From positions 1,503,921 through 1,567,920 of the forward strand of contig NC_008942.1 of the NCBI RefSeq assembly GCF_000015765.1: 64,000 nt of DNA, given 5' to 3'. The position numbers and the translations under genes were made by a program. Every line of letters starts with the position of its first letter. Within the stretch, counting starts at the first letter, position 1. This DNA is from Methanocorpusculum labreanum Z (GTDB taxonomy: Archaea; Halobacteriota; Methanomicrobia; Methanomicrobiales; Methanocorpusculaceae). This document shows positions 35,061 to 45,132 of the stretch, piece by piece. The notes below the pieces were generated by a model. The model did no database searches. It saw only the letters and a list, made by a program, of their open reading frames with translations, and was not told where the DNA came from.

Positions 35061-36263
35061 ATGAGATTTTTGAAACTTGTATCCGTTGAAGAGGCGGAAA
35101 AAACACTCCTGTCCTTAGCAAAACCTCTCCAAACAGAAGACGTCGCACTGGAAAATGCCTGCGGGCGAATTCTCGCAGAATCAATAACATCTCCAGAAGA
35201 CATTCCAGGATTTGACCGCTCCATCAAAGACGGATATGCAGTCCGCTCTGCAGATACGCTTGGAGCAGGTGAAAACAAACCAAAACTTCTGAAAATGACG
35301 GGCAAAATTGCCATGGGCGAAAATACCTCCGGGTCAATAGGGGAGAAAGAAGCAAAATATATTCCAACAGGAGGGCTGATGCCTGCCGGGGCCGATTCGG
35401 TGATCATGCAGGAAAATACGGAGCTGCTTGGAGATACGCTGCTGATCAAAGCATCGGTGAACCCGGGGCTTGATGTGCTCAAATACAACGAGGATTTTTC
35501 AAAAGGGGAGATGGTATTTGCGGCCGGTCAAAAAATTACGGCACAAACAGCAGGGGTTCTCGCATCCTTCGGATACGATCCGGTCAGGGTCAGAAAACGT
35601 CCGCGTGTTGGGATCATATCAACAGGGAATGAACTGGTTTTGCCCTCACAAACCCCTGCAGTCGGGCAGATACGGGACACAAACACCACACTCATCAGAG
35701 CGTTCATGATCGAACGGGGTGCCGACCCCGTATTTTACGGAATCATCAGGGATGAGGCAGAGGCGTTAACGCCGGTACTATCCAAAGCGGCTGCCGAATG
35801 TGATCTCGTGATTCTCTCCGGAGGCAGTTCGAAAGATGAACGGGACGTTACCACAAAAGTTATCGAAAAACTTGGGAAAGTTCTTGTTCACGGCGTATCG
35901 GTTGCTCCGGGAAAACCAACGATCATCGGAAGCATCAACGAAGTCCCAATCCTCGGTCTTCCGGGCCACCCCGCCTCGACCTACATGATCACCACCCTTT
36001 TTGCCGGCCCTCTTCTCGCAAAAATGACCGAAGCTTCAGAGAAGACACGAATGATCAAAGCCCCGCTTGCAATAAGTTTCCCCTCGGAAAAAGGAAGAGA
36101 GGATCTGGTCAGAGTCAAACTCAACCAAAACGGGGAAGTGGAACCTGTCCTTGGAAAATCCGGTCTGCTGAATACGCTTGTTCGAAGCGACGGATACATC
36201 AGAGTTCCGGCGGGAAGGGACGGATATGAGAAAGGAGACATTGTGGAGGTATTTGTATGGTAA
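35061..36263 (+). CDS. moeA: Molybdopterin molybdenumtransferase MoeA (first copy)
   Basis: Inserts molybdenum or tungsten into adenylylated molybdopterin. A full-length 400-residue MoeA: PGFDRSIKDGYAVRSADT, IPTGGLMPAGADSVIMQE, GIISTGNELV, VILSGGSSKDERDVTT and GLPGHPASTYM. Formate dehydrogenase and formylmethanofuran dehydrogenase need this cofactor in methanogens. The second moeA overlaps its last seven bases, so the two are translated together. Confidence 0.95.
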   Translation: MRFLKLVSVEEAEKTLLSLAKPLQTEDVALENACGRILAESITSPEDIPGFDRSIKDGYAVRSADTLGAGENKPKLLKMTGKIAMGENTSGSIGEKEAKYIPTGGLMPAGADSVIMQENTELLGDTLLIKASVNPGLDVLKYNEDFSKGEMVFAAGQKITAQTAGVLASFGYDPVRVRKRPRVGIISTGNELVLPSQTPAVGQIRDTNTTLIRAFMIERGADPVFYGIIRDEAEALTPVLSKAAAECDLVILSGGSSKDERDVTTKVIEKLGKVLVHGVSVAPGKPTIIGSINEVPILGLPGHPASTYMITTLFAGPLLAKMTEASEKTRMIKAPLAISFPSEKGREDLVRVKLNQNGEVEPVLGKSGLLNTLVRSDGYIRVPAGRDGYEKGDIVEVFVW

Positions 36264-37729
36264 AACGTTATCTGGATCAGATCAGCCTAAAAGAAGCAGT
36301 GGAGATTGTTCGAAAGACGCCGAAAGTCGTCGGGTCGAGAGAGGTCACTCTCCTTGAAGCCTGCGGGCATATTCTCGCCGAATCTCTGTATGCGAAGTAC
36401 GCCGTTCCCGAAGTGCCGACGGCAGCAATGGATGGATTTACCATCATCTCGAAAGAAACATCAGCAGCCTGTGACCAGACGCCTATCACTCTTACCCACT
36501 TTGAACGCGTCAACACCGGCAATGTAGTGAAAGCAGGATTTGACGCGGTCGTTAAGGTTGAAGATGCCTGGTTCGAAGGTGAAAACCCGAAAGAAATCGT
36601 CATACGCAAAAGCGTTAATCCCGGATCTTATATCCGGCCGCCGGGAGAAGACATTCAGAAAAATCAGCTCATTCTCCCGGCAGGAATAAAGATCAGGCCG
36701 TTCAATATCGGCGCAATCGCTGCATACGGAATAACGTCCGTCAAAGTGAAACGGATCTGTATTGGAATCATCCCAACCGGATCTGAGCTGATTGCACCGG
36801 GAATACACCCCGCACCCGGACAAGTCGTTGAAAGCAATACGATAATGGCTGAAGCATATCTCCGCCAGTTCGGCGTCGACGTAATCAGATATCCTCCAGT
36901 CATGGACAATCGCGTTCTGATCCACGGAGCATTGGAAAAAGCCGTTGATGACTGTGATATCGTCATCGTCTCGGCAGGATCATCCACCGGAACAAAAGAT
37001 TTCACTGCATCCGTGATTGCCGACATGGGCAAACTGCTTTTCCACGGTCTTTCCATGAAACCGGCGAGACCAGCGATGTTCGGGATTGTAAATAAAAAAC
37101 CGGTCTTCGGACTCCCTGGATATCCGCTGGCGGCCCAGACCGTTCTGAGAGTACTTGTTGCCGAACTTCTTGAAAGCTGGGGATGGGCCGGACCCGAAAA
37201 GAGAACAATACCAGTTGTTCTCGGTTCGGCAGTCTCTTCAGACGGCGGCCTCGATGAGTTCAGCCTCTATGCTGCCGCAAAAATCGGAGACCGGTATCCG
37301 GCCATTCCATTATCCAGAGGATCGAGCGTCCAAATGACGGGCATCAGAAGCAACGTCATAGTCCAGATCCCGCTCGGCATTGAAGGATATGAGGCAGGAG
37401 AGACCGTTGAGGCGGTTTTACAGGTCCCAATTGAGGAGCTTGACCAGACCATCCTTATTGCCGGCATGTACAACCCGTCACTCGACCGCCTCGCTGAAAA
37501 GTGCATGCGGGAAGGCATCATTATCAGGACAGGAGTTTCAGGCGGCCTCCCTGCTCTGCTGCTTCTGATGAGGGAGGCATGCCATTTTGCATCGATTTCG
37601 GAGGAGGACTGTTCAGTCTGCAGCGAAGAGTACAACATCAATACATTCGGTCATCTGAGACTTGCAGCAAAAAAAGAGATCACCGATAAAAAAGTGAGAA
37701 GAGTTCTGGAACTTGCAGCAGGGATTTAA
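36257..37729 (+). CDS. moeA: MoeA with shortened C-terminal PBP-like domain (second copy)
   Basis: Residues 1-400 are a complete MoeA (VPTAAMDGFTII, IRPPGEDIQ, GIIPTGSELI, VSAGSSTGTKDF, GLPGYPLAAQ). Archaeal and some bacterial paralogues carry a periplasmic-binding-protein-like domain of over 200 residues after this. Here only its beginning (LIAGMYNPSLDRLAEKCM, GVSGGLPALLLLMREACHFA, EYNIN) and its tail (KKVRRVLEL) remain, about 90 residues, so the middle seems deleted. That domain probably senses or delivers the metal or a ligand, so this copy may have lost that ability. Tandem MoeA pairs in archaea are thought to divide Mo and W insertion. Confidence 0.9.
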   Translation: MVKRYLDQISLKEAVEIVRKTPKVVGSREVTLLEACGHILAESLYAKYAVPEVPTAAMDGFTIISKETSAACDQTPITLTHFERVNTGNVVKAGFDAVVKVEDAWFEGENPKEIVIRKSVNPGSYIRPPGEDIQKNQLILPAGIKIRPFNIGAIAAYGITSVKVKRICIGIIPTGSELIAPGIHPAPGQVVESNTIMAEAYLRQFGVDVIRYPPVMDNRVLIHGALEKAVDDCDIVIVSAGSSTGTKDFTASVIADMGKLLFHGLSMKPARPAMFGIVNKKPVFGLPGYPLAAQTVLRVLVAELLESWGWAGPEKRTIPVVLGSAVSSDGGLDEFSLYAAAKIGDRYPAIPLSRGSSVQMTGIRSNVIVQIPLGIEGYEAGETVEAVLQVPIEELDQTILIAGMYNPSLDRLAEKCMREGIIIRTGVSGGLPALLLLMREACHFASISEEDCSVCSEEYNINTFGHLRLAAKKEITDKKVRRVLELAAGI

Positions 37730-37944
37730 ATCTCTTCCAGATATTTTTTGAGCTTTTGCCAGTCGCGAATTTTGATTAAAGCTTCTGCATCACGTTTCTC
37801 CGGAACATTAAATGAACCGGCTGCAGAAACGGCATCGGAAAGTTTCGCGATCCTGACTTCTCTGACATCGTTATCACCTTCTTTTACGACCTGAGCAAGC
37901 TGCTCAAGGAGTTTTACCGCATCGTCCGCTTTCGTTTTTGACAT
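37726..37944 (-). CDS. Small conserved-looking helical protein of unknown function (72 aa)
   Basis: The ATG at 37944 is used. The protein is a charged helical polypeptide (DDAVKLLEQLAQVVKEGDND, RDAEALIKIRDWQKLKKYL) without cysteines or membrane segments. It converges on moeA with a four-base overlap of stops. No family recognised; the coding character is supported by composition and by neat packing between neighbours. Confidence 0.55.
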   Translation of the reverse strand: MSKTKADDAVKLLEQLAQVVKEGDNDVREVRIAKLSDAVSAAGSFNVPEKRDAEALIKIRDWQKLKKYLEEI

Positions 37945-38022
37945 AAATGATACTAACACGGATGAGGAGATAATAGATTCTATCGGGGTAAAAAAGAAAG
38001 AAATCAGGCCTAATGCCTGATA

Positions 38023-39699
38023 TTACATACTTTCCAGAGCCTCGATGCCGAGGACGCCGAGGGCCTGATAAAGGGTATTTCTGCAGGCATCGACAAGGGT
38101 GAGCCGTGCATCCCGAACGTTTCCTTCCGCTTTGAGAACCGGGGCAAACCGGTAGAAGGAGTTGAAAAGATCCGCAAGATCGCGAACGTAGGTTGCGAGA
38201 AGATGCGGGCGAAGTTCGCATACAACTTTTTCGAGAACATACGGGAACCGGGCGATGTGTTTTGCCAGAGCGAGTTCATAGGGATCCGAATATTCATAAC
38301 ACTCGGCAAACCCGCCTTCGGCCTTCGCTTTCTCCATGATCGAGCATGCCCTTGCATGGGCATACTGGATATACGGAGCACTCTGACGTTCGAAATCGAG
38401 AGCTTCCTTCCAGTCGAAGACGGTCGACTTTTCCGCAGAAACCTTCACGATATCGTAGCGGACCGCTCCAACGGCGACGGCTTTGGCGATTTTTTCACGC
38501 TCGTCTTCGCCAAGTTCCGGCCGGCGGACGGTGACTTCCTCCATCGCACGCTTCTTCGTCTCAGCAATTAGCTCGTCGGCCGTGATGAAAACACCACCAC
38601 GGGTCGTCATGGAACCTTCCGGAAGAGAGACAAACTCAAAGTGAACGATTTCCGGGGGACGCTCGCCGATAAGTTTCAGCGTTGTCTGCAACTGAGCCCC
38701 GATCAGTTTGTGGTCGGCGCCGAGAACGTCGATGCTTCTATCGCACTGAGCATTTTTCCAGAGATGGAATGCAAGATCACGCGCTGCATACACCGAGGTC
38801 CCGTTGCTTCGCCGAAGAACGTATCTGTTTCCAAATCCTTCGTCGGAAAGATCGAGATACATCATCTGTCCTTCGTGATGTACGATCGGCAGTTTTTCAA
38901 TTCTGTTGAGGACATCCTGCATCGAGCCGTTCCAAAGGAATGTTGTCTCACGCACGAATTTATCATGGACGACGTTCATCGAAGACAAGGTCTCCTTGAT
39001 CCCGTCAGCGCAGATGTCGACCGAGTCGTGGAAAAGTTTCACGGTCTCGGGGTCGCCGGCTTCGATTTTTTCCATCAGCAGATCGAACTCGGGTTCGATC
39101 TCGGGCTTTGCCTTGGCGATTTTGTTTGCCTCGACATAATGGCGAACAATATATTCATCGCCTTTTTCTCCGGGGATCCGGTCGTAATGGAGATTTTGGA
39201 CACCCCATGCAACGATCGCGATCTGACGACCCATGTCGTTCAAATAATATTGTGCTTCGACCGGGTAGCCTGCTTTCCGGAATGCACGAACGAGTGTATC
39301 GCCGATAACGGTATTTCTGATGTGGCCAACATGCAGGGGTCCGTTCGGATTTGCACTGGTGTGTTCGATGATGACTTTGTCGGTTCTCGCTGGAAGAGTT
39401 CCGTAGTCTTCTCTACGTGCCGCATGAACGGATTCGGCGACGTAGTCTCCGCCGAAGATGAAGTTGATATACGGTCCTTTCGCAGAAATCTCGATACCTT
39501 TTGCCTCGGGTTTTGCCGAAAGCACGGCAACGAGTTCTCCGGCAATCACGGCAGGATTCTTTCTCTGCGTTTTTGCAAGCGCAAATGAAACGGTCGAGGC
39601 AAGATCCGCATGATCTCCTCCGTCGGTGATCATGACATCTTCAAGACCTGTTGCTTCGCGAAGCAGATCGATTGTTTTCTGAATATATTCTCGATACAT
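38023..39699 (-). CDS. argS: Arginyl-tRNA synthetase
   Basis: Class I synthetase charging tRNA-Arg. The HIGH-type motif is in HTSANPNGPLHVGHIRN, followed by a DALR-type anticodon-binding C-terminus (SFYRFAPVLKAEGNVRDARL). The KMSK site is altered (SMTTRGG region), as is normal for ArgRS. The ATG at 39699 lies one base after the aRF1 stop (TAACATG), fixing the start and giving 558 residues. It is co-transcribed with prf1. Confidence 0.96.
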   Translation of the reverse strand: MYREYIQKTIDLLREATGLEDVMITDGGDHADLASTVSFALAKTQRKNPAVIAGELVAVLSAKPEAKGIEISAKGPYINFIFGGDYVAESVHAARREDYGTLPARTDKVIIEHTSANPNGPLHVGHIRNTVIGDTLVRAFRKAGYPVEAQYYLNDMGRQIAIVAWGVQNLHYDRIPGEKGDEYIVRHYVEANKIAKAKPEIEPEFDLLMEKIEAGDPETVKLFHDSVDICADGIKETLSSMNVVHDKFVRETTFLWNGSMQDVLNRIEKLPIVHHEGQMMYLDLSDEGFGNRYVLRRSNGTSVYAARDLAFHLWKNAQCDRSIDVLGADHKLIGAQLQTTLKLIGERPPEIVHFEFVSLPEGSMTTRGGVFITADELIAETKKRAMEEVTVRRPELGEDEREKIAKAVAVGAVRYDIVKVSAEKSTVFDWKEALDFERQSAPYIQYAHARACSIMEKAKAEGGFAECYEYSDPYELALAKHIARFPYVLEKVVCELRPHLLATYVRDLADLFNSFYRFAPVLKAEGNVRDARLTLVDACRNTLYQALGVLGIEALESM

Positions 39700-39700
39700 G

Positions 39701-40987
39701 TTACATCCCCGTTGGATATCGAAGGACGGCTGCAATCCCGCCGAATGCGGAGTAAAGCATGGCTCCTTCCTCGAAATCTTCTGAAATGATCTCTACTCTG
39801 GTGTTTGACGCATCGGCAAGCTCGGTCAGTTCATCGATGATATCGGCTTCCTTTTCAAGGAAGAGTGAGGACTGACACTTCGGACAGCGGCCGAACGGCA
39901 GATCTTTGAACTTTTTCCCAGCTTCGATCTGCATGGTTTTGATTTCTTCGTAGTCACAGTTCCCGCATTTGATGGTGAGCCGTGCCTTTCTCAGTTTTTC
40001 TGAGAGGAGGAGCGTGTCGACCGCACCTGCCTCCAGATTGAGCCGAACACTGTCTTCTCCGTAAGCAGCCGCCCCGTTCTCTTTGATGAGTTCTTTGAAG
40101 AATCTGGACATTTCTGCTTTTTCGTCCATTATTCCGACACCGCGAAGAGCATCCTGGGCATTGTCCACCAGTTCGCGCAGACCGAATTCATTGGTGTAGG
40201 ATGCATCAAAGAGACCGATGATCCGTTTCTTGACTTCGTGGTGAAGGAAATCGCCGGAGGCGAACTCCTCTTTGGTCGGCATCGGACCGCCGATCAAAAC
40301 TCCCTTGAACTTTTCAAAGAAGTTGGGCTCGGCAAGGAACGCCGCCGAAGCACGTTCGCCGACTTTGCTGTAGAAATCATGGATCGCAATCAGTCTGAGG
40401 CGTTCGAAACGGACACTGGACTGACCACCTTTCCTTTGTTTTCCGGGAACGGTGGAGTTGGTTCCGTTGATCGGCTCAATGTGCGTTCCTCGAAGGAAAC
40501 CCCAGTAGGCTTCGCGACGGTCGATGACTAAAAGCCCATATACATATTTGTCATCGAGCATCGCCTTAAGAGGTTCAAGTTCGAAGGTAGAACTGCACCG
40601 GTAACTGTAAGTCTGGATGACCTCCGGAGGTTCGACGATGATGGACTCCAGATCGGTTTTGTCGCCGCCCACGTTGATTGCTCCGCAGAAAATCGCCATG
40701 CCGTTTTCCGGGGGTGTTTTGAAGTATTTCAGGCGTGCAAGAATTGAAGAGAGAGCGCTCTGAACATTTGACCGTGTCTGTTTGCTTTTGATGTTCGCGC
40801 ACTGACCATATTCATCGCGAAGCTGGGCAGTTACATCATATATCTGCTTATCCGGGGGGATATAGAGAGAGATCAGTTCTGTTCCCGACCCCTCTTTCTC
40901 CTCCAGTCGTTCCAGTGATTTTTTGAACTCATATCGCTTTCTTGCTTCATCCTTTTCGATTTCGTGCTGGGAATGTTCCTCTGCCAT
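39701..40987 (-). CDS. prf1: Peptide chain release factor aRF1
   Basis: Reads all three stop codons and triggers peptide release. The NIKS codon-recognition motif is at 65-68 and the catalytic GGQ at 187-189. The C-terminal domain holds a zinc-ribbon-like insert CGNCDYEE and CPKCQSS. Length 428 aa. The message appears to begin just upstream of the ATG at 40987. Confidence 0.96.
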   Translation of the reverse strand: MAEEHSQHEIEKDEARKRYEFKKSLERLEEKEGSGTELISLYIPPDKQIYDVTAQLRDEYGQCANIKSKQTRSNVQSALSSILARLKYFKTPPENGMAIFCGAINVGGDKTDLESIIVEPPEVIQTYSYRCSSTFELEPLKAMLDDKYVYGLLVIDRREAYWGFLRGTHIEPINGTNSTVPGKQRKGGQSSVRFERLRLIAIHDFYSKVGERASAAFLAEPNFFEKFKGVLIGGPMPTKEEFASGDFLHHEVKKRIIGLFDASYTNEFGLRELVDNAQDALRGVGIMDEKAEMSRFFKELIKENGAAAYGEDSVRLNLEAGAVDTLLLSEKLRKARLTIKCGNCDYEEIKTMQIEAGKKFKDLPFGRCPKCQSSLFLEKEADIIDELTELADASNTRVEIISEDFEEGAMLYSAFGGIAAVLRYPTGM

Positions 40988-41145
40988 TGTATATACAACC
41001 CTTTAATATCCGGTATTAATCCGGCGGTAGAATGTGGTGTATTATTAGATGTGCAAGGTGATTAAACATCGCGTCAGGAAATCGCGAAAAAACGTGCATG
41101 AAAAATAGTAACGCTCATTACATCCCCTGCTCAATAAAATACGTT

Positions 41146-42666
41146 ATGAAAAAAGGTTATGGGTTAATACTGGGTTTGGCAGCATTTCTTATTCTGTTGT
41201 TTGCCCCAATTGATCCTGCCGTTCTACCGGTTGAAGCGCGCCTCGCAGCCGCCGTAACCGTTATGATGGCCATTTTTTGGATTACCCAGCCGATTCCAAT
41301 TGAGGCAACGGCCCTCATACCATTGGTTGCATTTCCTCTTCTGGGAATTCTCACCCCGACCGAAGCGGCGGTCCCATATGCGGATAAGGTTATTTTCCTC
41401 TTCCTCGGCGGTTTTATTATTGCCATGTCGATGCAGAGATGGGGACTCCATAAAAGGATTGCATTAAAAATAATCAATATCACGGGAACAAGTCCAAGGC
41501 GCCTCATCCTCGGATTTATGATCGCGACGGCATTTCTTTCGATGTGGATGTCGAATACCGCCACCGCGATGATGATGATTCCAATCGCGATCGCGATTGT
41601 CGCAACGGTCCTCCCGACAAAAGTATTTTCCGAGATGGAGCCACCCCATAAAGCATTTGCCGGCTGCCTTGTTCTCGCCGTCGCCTATGCAGCCGGAGTT
41701 GGAGGCATTGGAACTCTGATCGGAACCCCGGCAAACGGCATTCTAAGCGCACAGATGGCGCTCATTTTCCCGGAGAGCACGCCGATCGACTTCTTTACCT
41801 GGATGGAGTTTGGTGTTCCGTTCGTTATCGTAATGATCCTGATCATCTGGCTCTGGCTCACCAGAGTCGCCTATAAGAAGATGCCAAATGTGCTCACCAA
41901 TGCAAAAGAGGCTTTGGATAAAGAGGTCAAAGAGTTGGGGCCGATGTCCCGCGGTGAGAAAAATACCCTCTTCGTATTTATCCTGACGGCATTCTGCTGG
42001 ATCTTTGCAAAAAGCAAAGATTTCGGGGCCTTCACTCTCCCAGGTCTCGATGTCCTTATTCCGAGTATCAATGACTCAACGATTGCCATTTTCGGCGCCC
42101 TTCTGCTGTTCTTCCTCCCGATAAGTTGGAAAAAACAGGAGTACACGATGAACTGGCAGTGGGCAGTTCGTATTCCCTGGGGCATTCTTCTTCTCTTCGG
42201 CGGAGGTATGTGTCTTTCAGCTGCATTCATCAAAAGCGGTCTGGCCCAGACGATTGTTGGATATCTGGAAGTATTAAACGGAGTTCCGGTTCTTCTCATT
42301 GTCCTTGCAATAGCAATTTTAGTGACGTTCCTAACAGAACTCACCTCAAACACGGCCATTGCTTCGGTTATGATGCCTATTCTTGCAGTTACGGCGATTT
42401 CTCTCTCTATGAACCCGCTGGTTCTTATGATGACCGCGGCGGTCTGTTCATCTCTTGCATTCATGCTTCCGGTAGCAACCCCGCCGAATGCGATCGCCTT
42501 TGGTACGGAATATGTGGAGATGAAAGACATGGTCACAGCCGGATGGTTCCTCAATCTGATAGGTATTGCGGTATTCACCATCTTCGTCTTCACGATTGTT
42601 TTGTGGGCATTCGGCATCACGCTCGATCTCCCGTCATGGGCACTTGCGTCAACCGTAAATATCTAA
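41146..42666 (+). CDS. DASS-family sodium:dicarboxylate/anion symporter
   Basis: About 11-12 membrane helices over 506 residues. The SLC13/DASS marks are present: TAAVTVMMAIFWITQPIPIEATAL, MSNTATAMMMIPIA, GIGTLIGTPANGI and, in the second half, ELTSNTAIASVMMPILAV and PVATPPNAIAFG (quoted in parts). The two SNT motifs bind substrate carboxylate and sodium. The ATG at 41146 begins the normal first helix. Likely substrates are C4-dicarboxylates or sulfate; not decidable. Confidence 0.9.
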   Translation: MKKGYGLILGLAAFLILLFAPIDPAVLPVEARLAAAVTVMMAIFWITQPIPIEATALIPLVAFPLLGILTPTEAAVPYADKVIFLFLGGFIIAMSMQRWGLHKRIALKIINITGTSPRRLILGFMIATAFLSMWMSNTATAMMMIPIAIAIVATVLPTKVFSEMEPPHKAFAGCLVLAVAYAAGVGGIGTLIGTPANGILSAQMALIFPESTPIDFFTWMEFGVPFVIVMILIIWLWLTRVAYKKMPNVLTNAKEALDKEVKELGPMSRGEKNTLFVFILTAFCWIFAKSKDFGAFTLPGLDVLIPSINDSTIAIFGALLLFFLPISWKKQEYTMNWQWAVRIPWGILLLFGGGMCLSAAFIKSGLAQTIVGYLEVLNGVPVLLIVLAIAILVTFLTELTSNTAIASVMMPILAVTAISLSMNPLVLMMTAAVCSSLAFMLPVATPPNAIAFGTEYVEMKDMVTAGWFLNLIGIAVFTIFVFTIVLWAFGITLDLPSWALASTVNI

Positions 42667-42839
42667 CCCTTTTTTATCCAGCGTAACCGCTCGTTTTATT
42701 CCAGTTTTATTGTACGCACAAATCAAAAACCGAAAATAAGTATTTTCTGAAATCTACAACACAAATATTTTTTGAGGGAAGATATGGGATGAAAATAGAC
42801 CGAGACGAATATTATGAAAAATTACGTGGAAAAACCGAG

Positions 42840-42911
42840 TGGACCCGGCGGGATTTGAACCCGCGGCATCTACGTTGCGAACGTAGCTATCTACCCCTGA
42901 TATACGAGCCC
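42840..42911 (-). tRNA. tRNA-Ala (anticodon CGC)
   Basis: On the minus strand the sequence folds as a 72-base cloverleaf: acceptor GGGCTCG/CGGGTCC, D stem TATC/GATA, anticodon stem CTACG/CGTAG with loop TTCGCAA (anticodon CGC), T stem GCGGG/CCCGC with loop TTCAAAT, discriminator A. The third acceptor pair is G-T, the G3-U70 identity element of alanine tRNA. No CCA is encoded and no intron is seen. Confidence 0.95.
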
Positions 42912-43000
42912 GGAAATATCTCTAATCTATAGGATAAAATCCATATTAACTCTATGGTATCGTCACCTGTAAAGTTCGGTGAGAAAAAATATTCAGGAGA

Positions 43001-44023
43001 TTATAAGATAATCTCGATATCCAGTTGTTCAGCCAGTTCCTTGTATCTGTTACGGATCGTAACTTCCGTTACGCCGGCCACATCGGCAACTTCGCGCTGG
43101 GTCCTGCGTTCTCCTGAAAGAATCGAGGAGATGTAGATCGCAGCGGCTGCAACGCCGGTCGGACCCCGTCCGCTCGTAAGTTCACGCTCGCCAGCCTGTT
43201 TTAAAATCTCCATTGCACGAGACTGGACCTCACCTTTCAGACCGAGACCTGAGCAGAACCTTGGAACATAGTCGCCAGGGGAAGTCGGGAGAAGTTTCAA
43301 TCCAAGTTCACGGGAGATGAACCGGTAAGTCCTGCCGATCTCTTTTCTGGAAACACGGGACACTTCAGCGATCTCGTCGAGCGTTCTTGGAACATTACAC
43401 TGACGGCAGGCAGCATACAACGCAGCGGCTGCAACGCCCTCAATACTTCTTCCGCGAATCAGATTCTTATCGACGGCGTCACGGTAAACGACTGCTGCGG
43501 TCTCGCGAACATTTCGCGGAAGACCAAGAGCGGAGGCCATTCGATCAAGTTCAGAAAGTGCGAATGCCAGGTTACGCTCTGTCGCATTGGAAACTCTGAT
43601 ACGACGCTGCCATTTTCTCAGACGATATAACTGAGCCCGATTCTTCGACGAGATCGCACGCCCGTAACTATCACGGTTTCTCCAGTCGATCATGGTGGAA
43701 AGACCTTTATCATGGATCGTAAAGGTCATTGGTGCGCCGACACGCGATCTCTTCATCCGCTGATCATGATCAAATGCACGCCATTCCGGCCCGCGGTCAA
43801 TGAAATCGTCATCTAAAACAAGACCGCAGTGCTGACAGACAAGCTCTGCACGCTCATAATCATGAACGAGCTGCTTGCTCCCGCACTCCGGACAGACCGT
43901 CGCCGTCGCATCGTTTCCACCCTGCTTCTCCTTTTCCCTCGTAACAAGCGTCGTTTCCTGACGCTGTTTCATTTTTTCTCTATCTGCTCGTAGCTGTTTC
44001 AGTTTTTCAATTTCAGTTTCCAT
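43001..44023 (-). CDS. tfb: Transcription initiation factor TFB
   Basis: Recruits RNA polymerase to TBP-bound promoters. It has an N-terminal coiled segment, a zinc ribbon with C44-P-E-C47 and C63-Q-H-C66, a B-finger region, and two cyclin-like repeats (about 150-240 and 245-340) ending in a helix-turn-helix ([19 protein letters not shown]) that contacts the BRE. Length 340 aa. It follows gar1 on the same strand with a 27-base gap. Confidence 0.96.
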   Translation of the reverse strand: METEIEKLKQLRADREKMKQRQETTLVTREKEKQGGNDATATVCPECGSKQLVHDYERAELVCQHCGLVLDDDFIDRGPEWRAFDHDQRMKRSRVGAPMTFTIHDKGLSTMIDWRNRDSYGRAISSKNRAQLYRLRKWQRRIRVSNATERNLAFALSELDRMASALGLPRNVRETAAVVYRDAVDKNLIRGRSIEGVAAAALYAACRQCNVPRTLDEIAEVSRVSRKEIGRTYRFISRELGLKLLPTSPGDYVPRFCSGLGLKGEVQSRAMEILKQAGERELTSGRGPTGVAAAAIYISSILSGERRTQREVADVAGVTEVTIRNRYKELAEQLDIEIIL

Positions 44024-44050
44024 GATTATAAGATCCTTTTAATCTACGGA

Positions 44051-44356
44051 TTAACGCCGATTTGCGCGCATATCGCGGCCATATTTGTGAGGTGAAGTTT
44101 TTCTGGGTTTTTCAGGCCTGGTTTCGGGGATGACATACAGTTTGTCTCCTGCATGTACACCGGCAGACGAATCGGTGCTGCATAACACAGTCAGATACGG
44201 TCTTGAAACGCTCCCGTAGAGGTCAACAATTTTACCAACTGATCTGCTTTGTTCATCTGCAACCTCCGTATAAAGCGGAGGAAGCTGACCAGCATCACTT
44301 TCAACAATCAGCAACCGTCGCCCAAGACGGGATACAACATTCCCTGCAAATTTCAC
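44051..44356 (-). CDS. gar1: H/ACA RNP protein Gar1
   Basis: A 101-residue beta-barrel protein (GKIVDLYGSVSRPYLTVL, then AGDKLYVIPE) with a basic tail RDMRANRR. It joins Cbf5, Nop10 and L7Ae in RNA-guided pseudouridylation. The gar1-tfb pair is a common archaeal arrangement. Confidence 0.9.
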   Translation of the reverse strand: MKFAGNVVSRLGRRLLIVESDAGQLPPLYTEVADEQSRSVGKIVDLYGSVSRPYLTVLCSTDSSAGVHAGDKLYVIPETRPEKPRKTSPHKYGRDMRANRR

Positions 44357-44485
44357 AAATCAAACCTCGATGACTACAAATAGAGAGTCAAGCAAACCCG
44401 TGGAATGCAAACCACAGAGTATTTATGCATAATATAATGCGTAAGAAGTACTATAAATACATTCCCCACAATACTAAAATATAAA

Positions 44486-45130
44486 TTAGAGAGAAAGAAT
44501 CTCTGCGGAAGTGAGGGAAAGAACCATTTCTGCCTCGTCTTCGCTCATACCTGCCCCTCGAGCGACCAGACCGCGCATTTTTTCGTTAATTATATCATCC
44601 GGGCCGTGAATGTCCGACTGAACCACAACACCGGCTCCCGCGCGGCGCGCAGACGCAAGAACGTGGCCATTTGCCTTATTGTGCCCGTTCCTTGACGTGA
44701 TCTCCAGAAACACACCGTTCTTTGCTGCAAGCAAAGCCTCTTCCTCGGAGATCATTCCAGGGTGAGCCAGAATATCCACATCGGGACAGGTCACTGCCGC
44801 CAGATTTGTCCCGGGAGCAACCGGCTCCGTGATCGTTTCACCGTGGACGATCACAACTTCCGCACCGAGAGATCTGGCATACTTCGCAAGGTCGGCGATC
44901 TCGGCCGGAGGTACGTGCGTGATCTCGACACCGGTAAAAAGCCTTACTCCATACAATGCTGCAGACCGCTTTACTTTTTCCTGAGACTGTATAAGCAATT
45001 CCACATTGGAGAAATCCGCATGATCGGCAATCGCCATCTCCGTATATCCGGCAACTGCCATCCGGCGGATCAGTTCGGTCGGGATCAGTTCGCCGTCGCT
45101 CATCGTTGTATGACAGTGGAAATCGTACAT
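44486..45130 (-). CDS. PHP-domain phosphoesterase (histidinol-phosphatase-like)
   Basis: A PHP protein with intact metal ligands: DFHCHTTMSDG at the N-terminus, IADHADFS, TGVEITHV, ILAHPG and SDIHGPDD. The retained histidines argue for an active metallophosphoesterase and against RNase P Rpp30, which has the same fold without the metal site. Substrate unknown; relatives are annotated as histidinol phosphatase or nucleotide phosphoesterase. It starts two bases after the SRP19 stop. Confidence 0.82.
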   Translation of the reverse strand: MYDFHCHTTMSDGELIPTELIRRMAVAGYTEMAIADHADFSNVELLIQSQEKVKRSAALYGVRLFTGVEITHVPPAEIADLAKYARSLGAEVVIVHGETITEPVAPGTNLAAVTCPDVDILAHPGMISEEEALLAAKNGVFLEITSRNGHNKANGHVLASARRAGAGVVVQSDIHGPDDIINEKMRGLVARGAGMSEDEAEMVLSLTSAEILSL

Positions 45131-45132
45131 GC

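Noticed and set aside
38641-39588. A 315-codon plus-strand frame opposite argS
   Set aside because: It lies wholly antisense to a complete arginyl-tRNA synthetase and has no domain of its own.
42789-42949. Short plus-strand frame beginning MKIDRDEYYEKLRG and running through the tRNA
   Set aside because: Most of it is the antisense of tRNA-Ala (the familiar RRDLNPRHLRCERS reading) and no homologous protein is expected.
44486-45130. RNase P protein Rpp30
   Set aside because: The metal-binding histidines of an active PHP enzyme are all present, whereas Rpp30 has lost them; the sequence style also differs.
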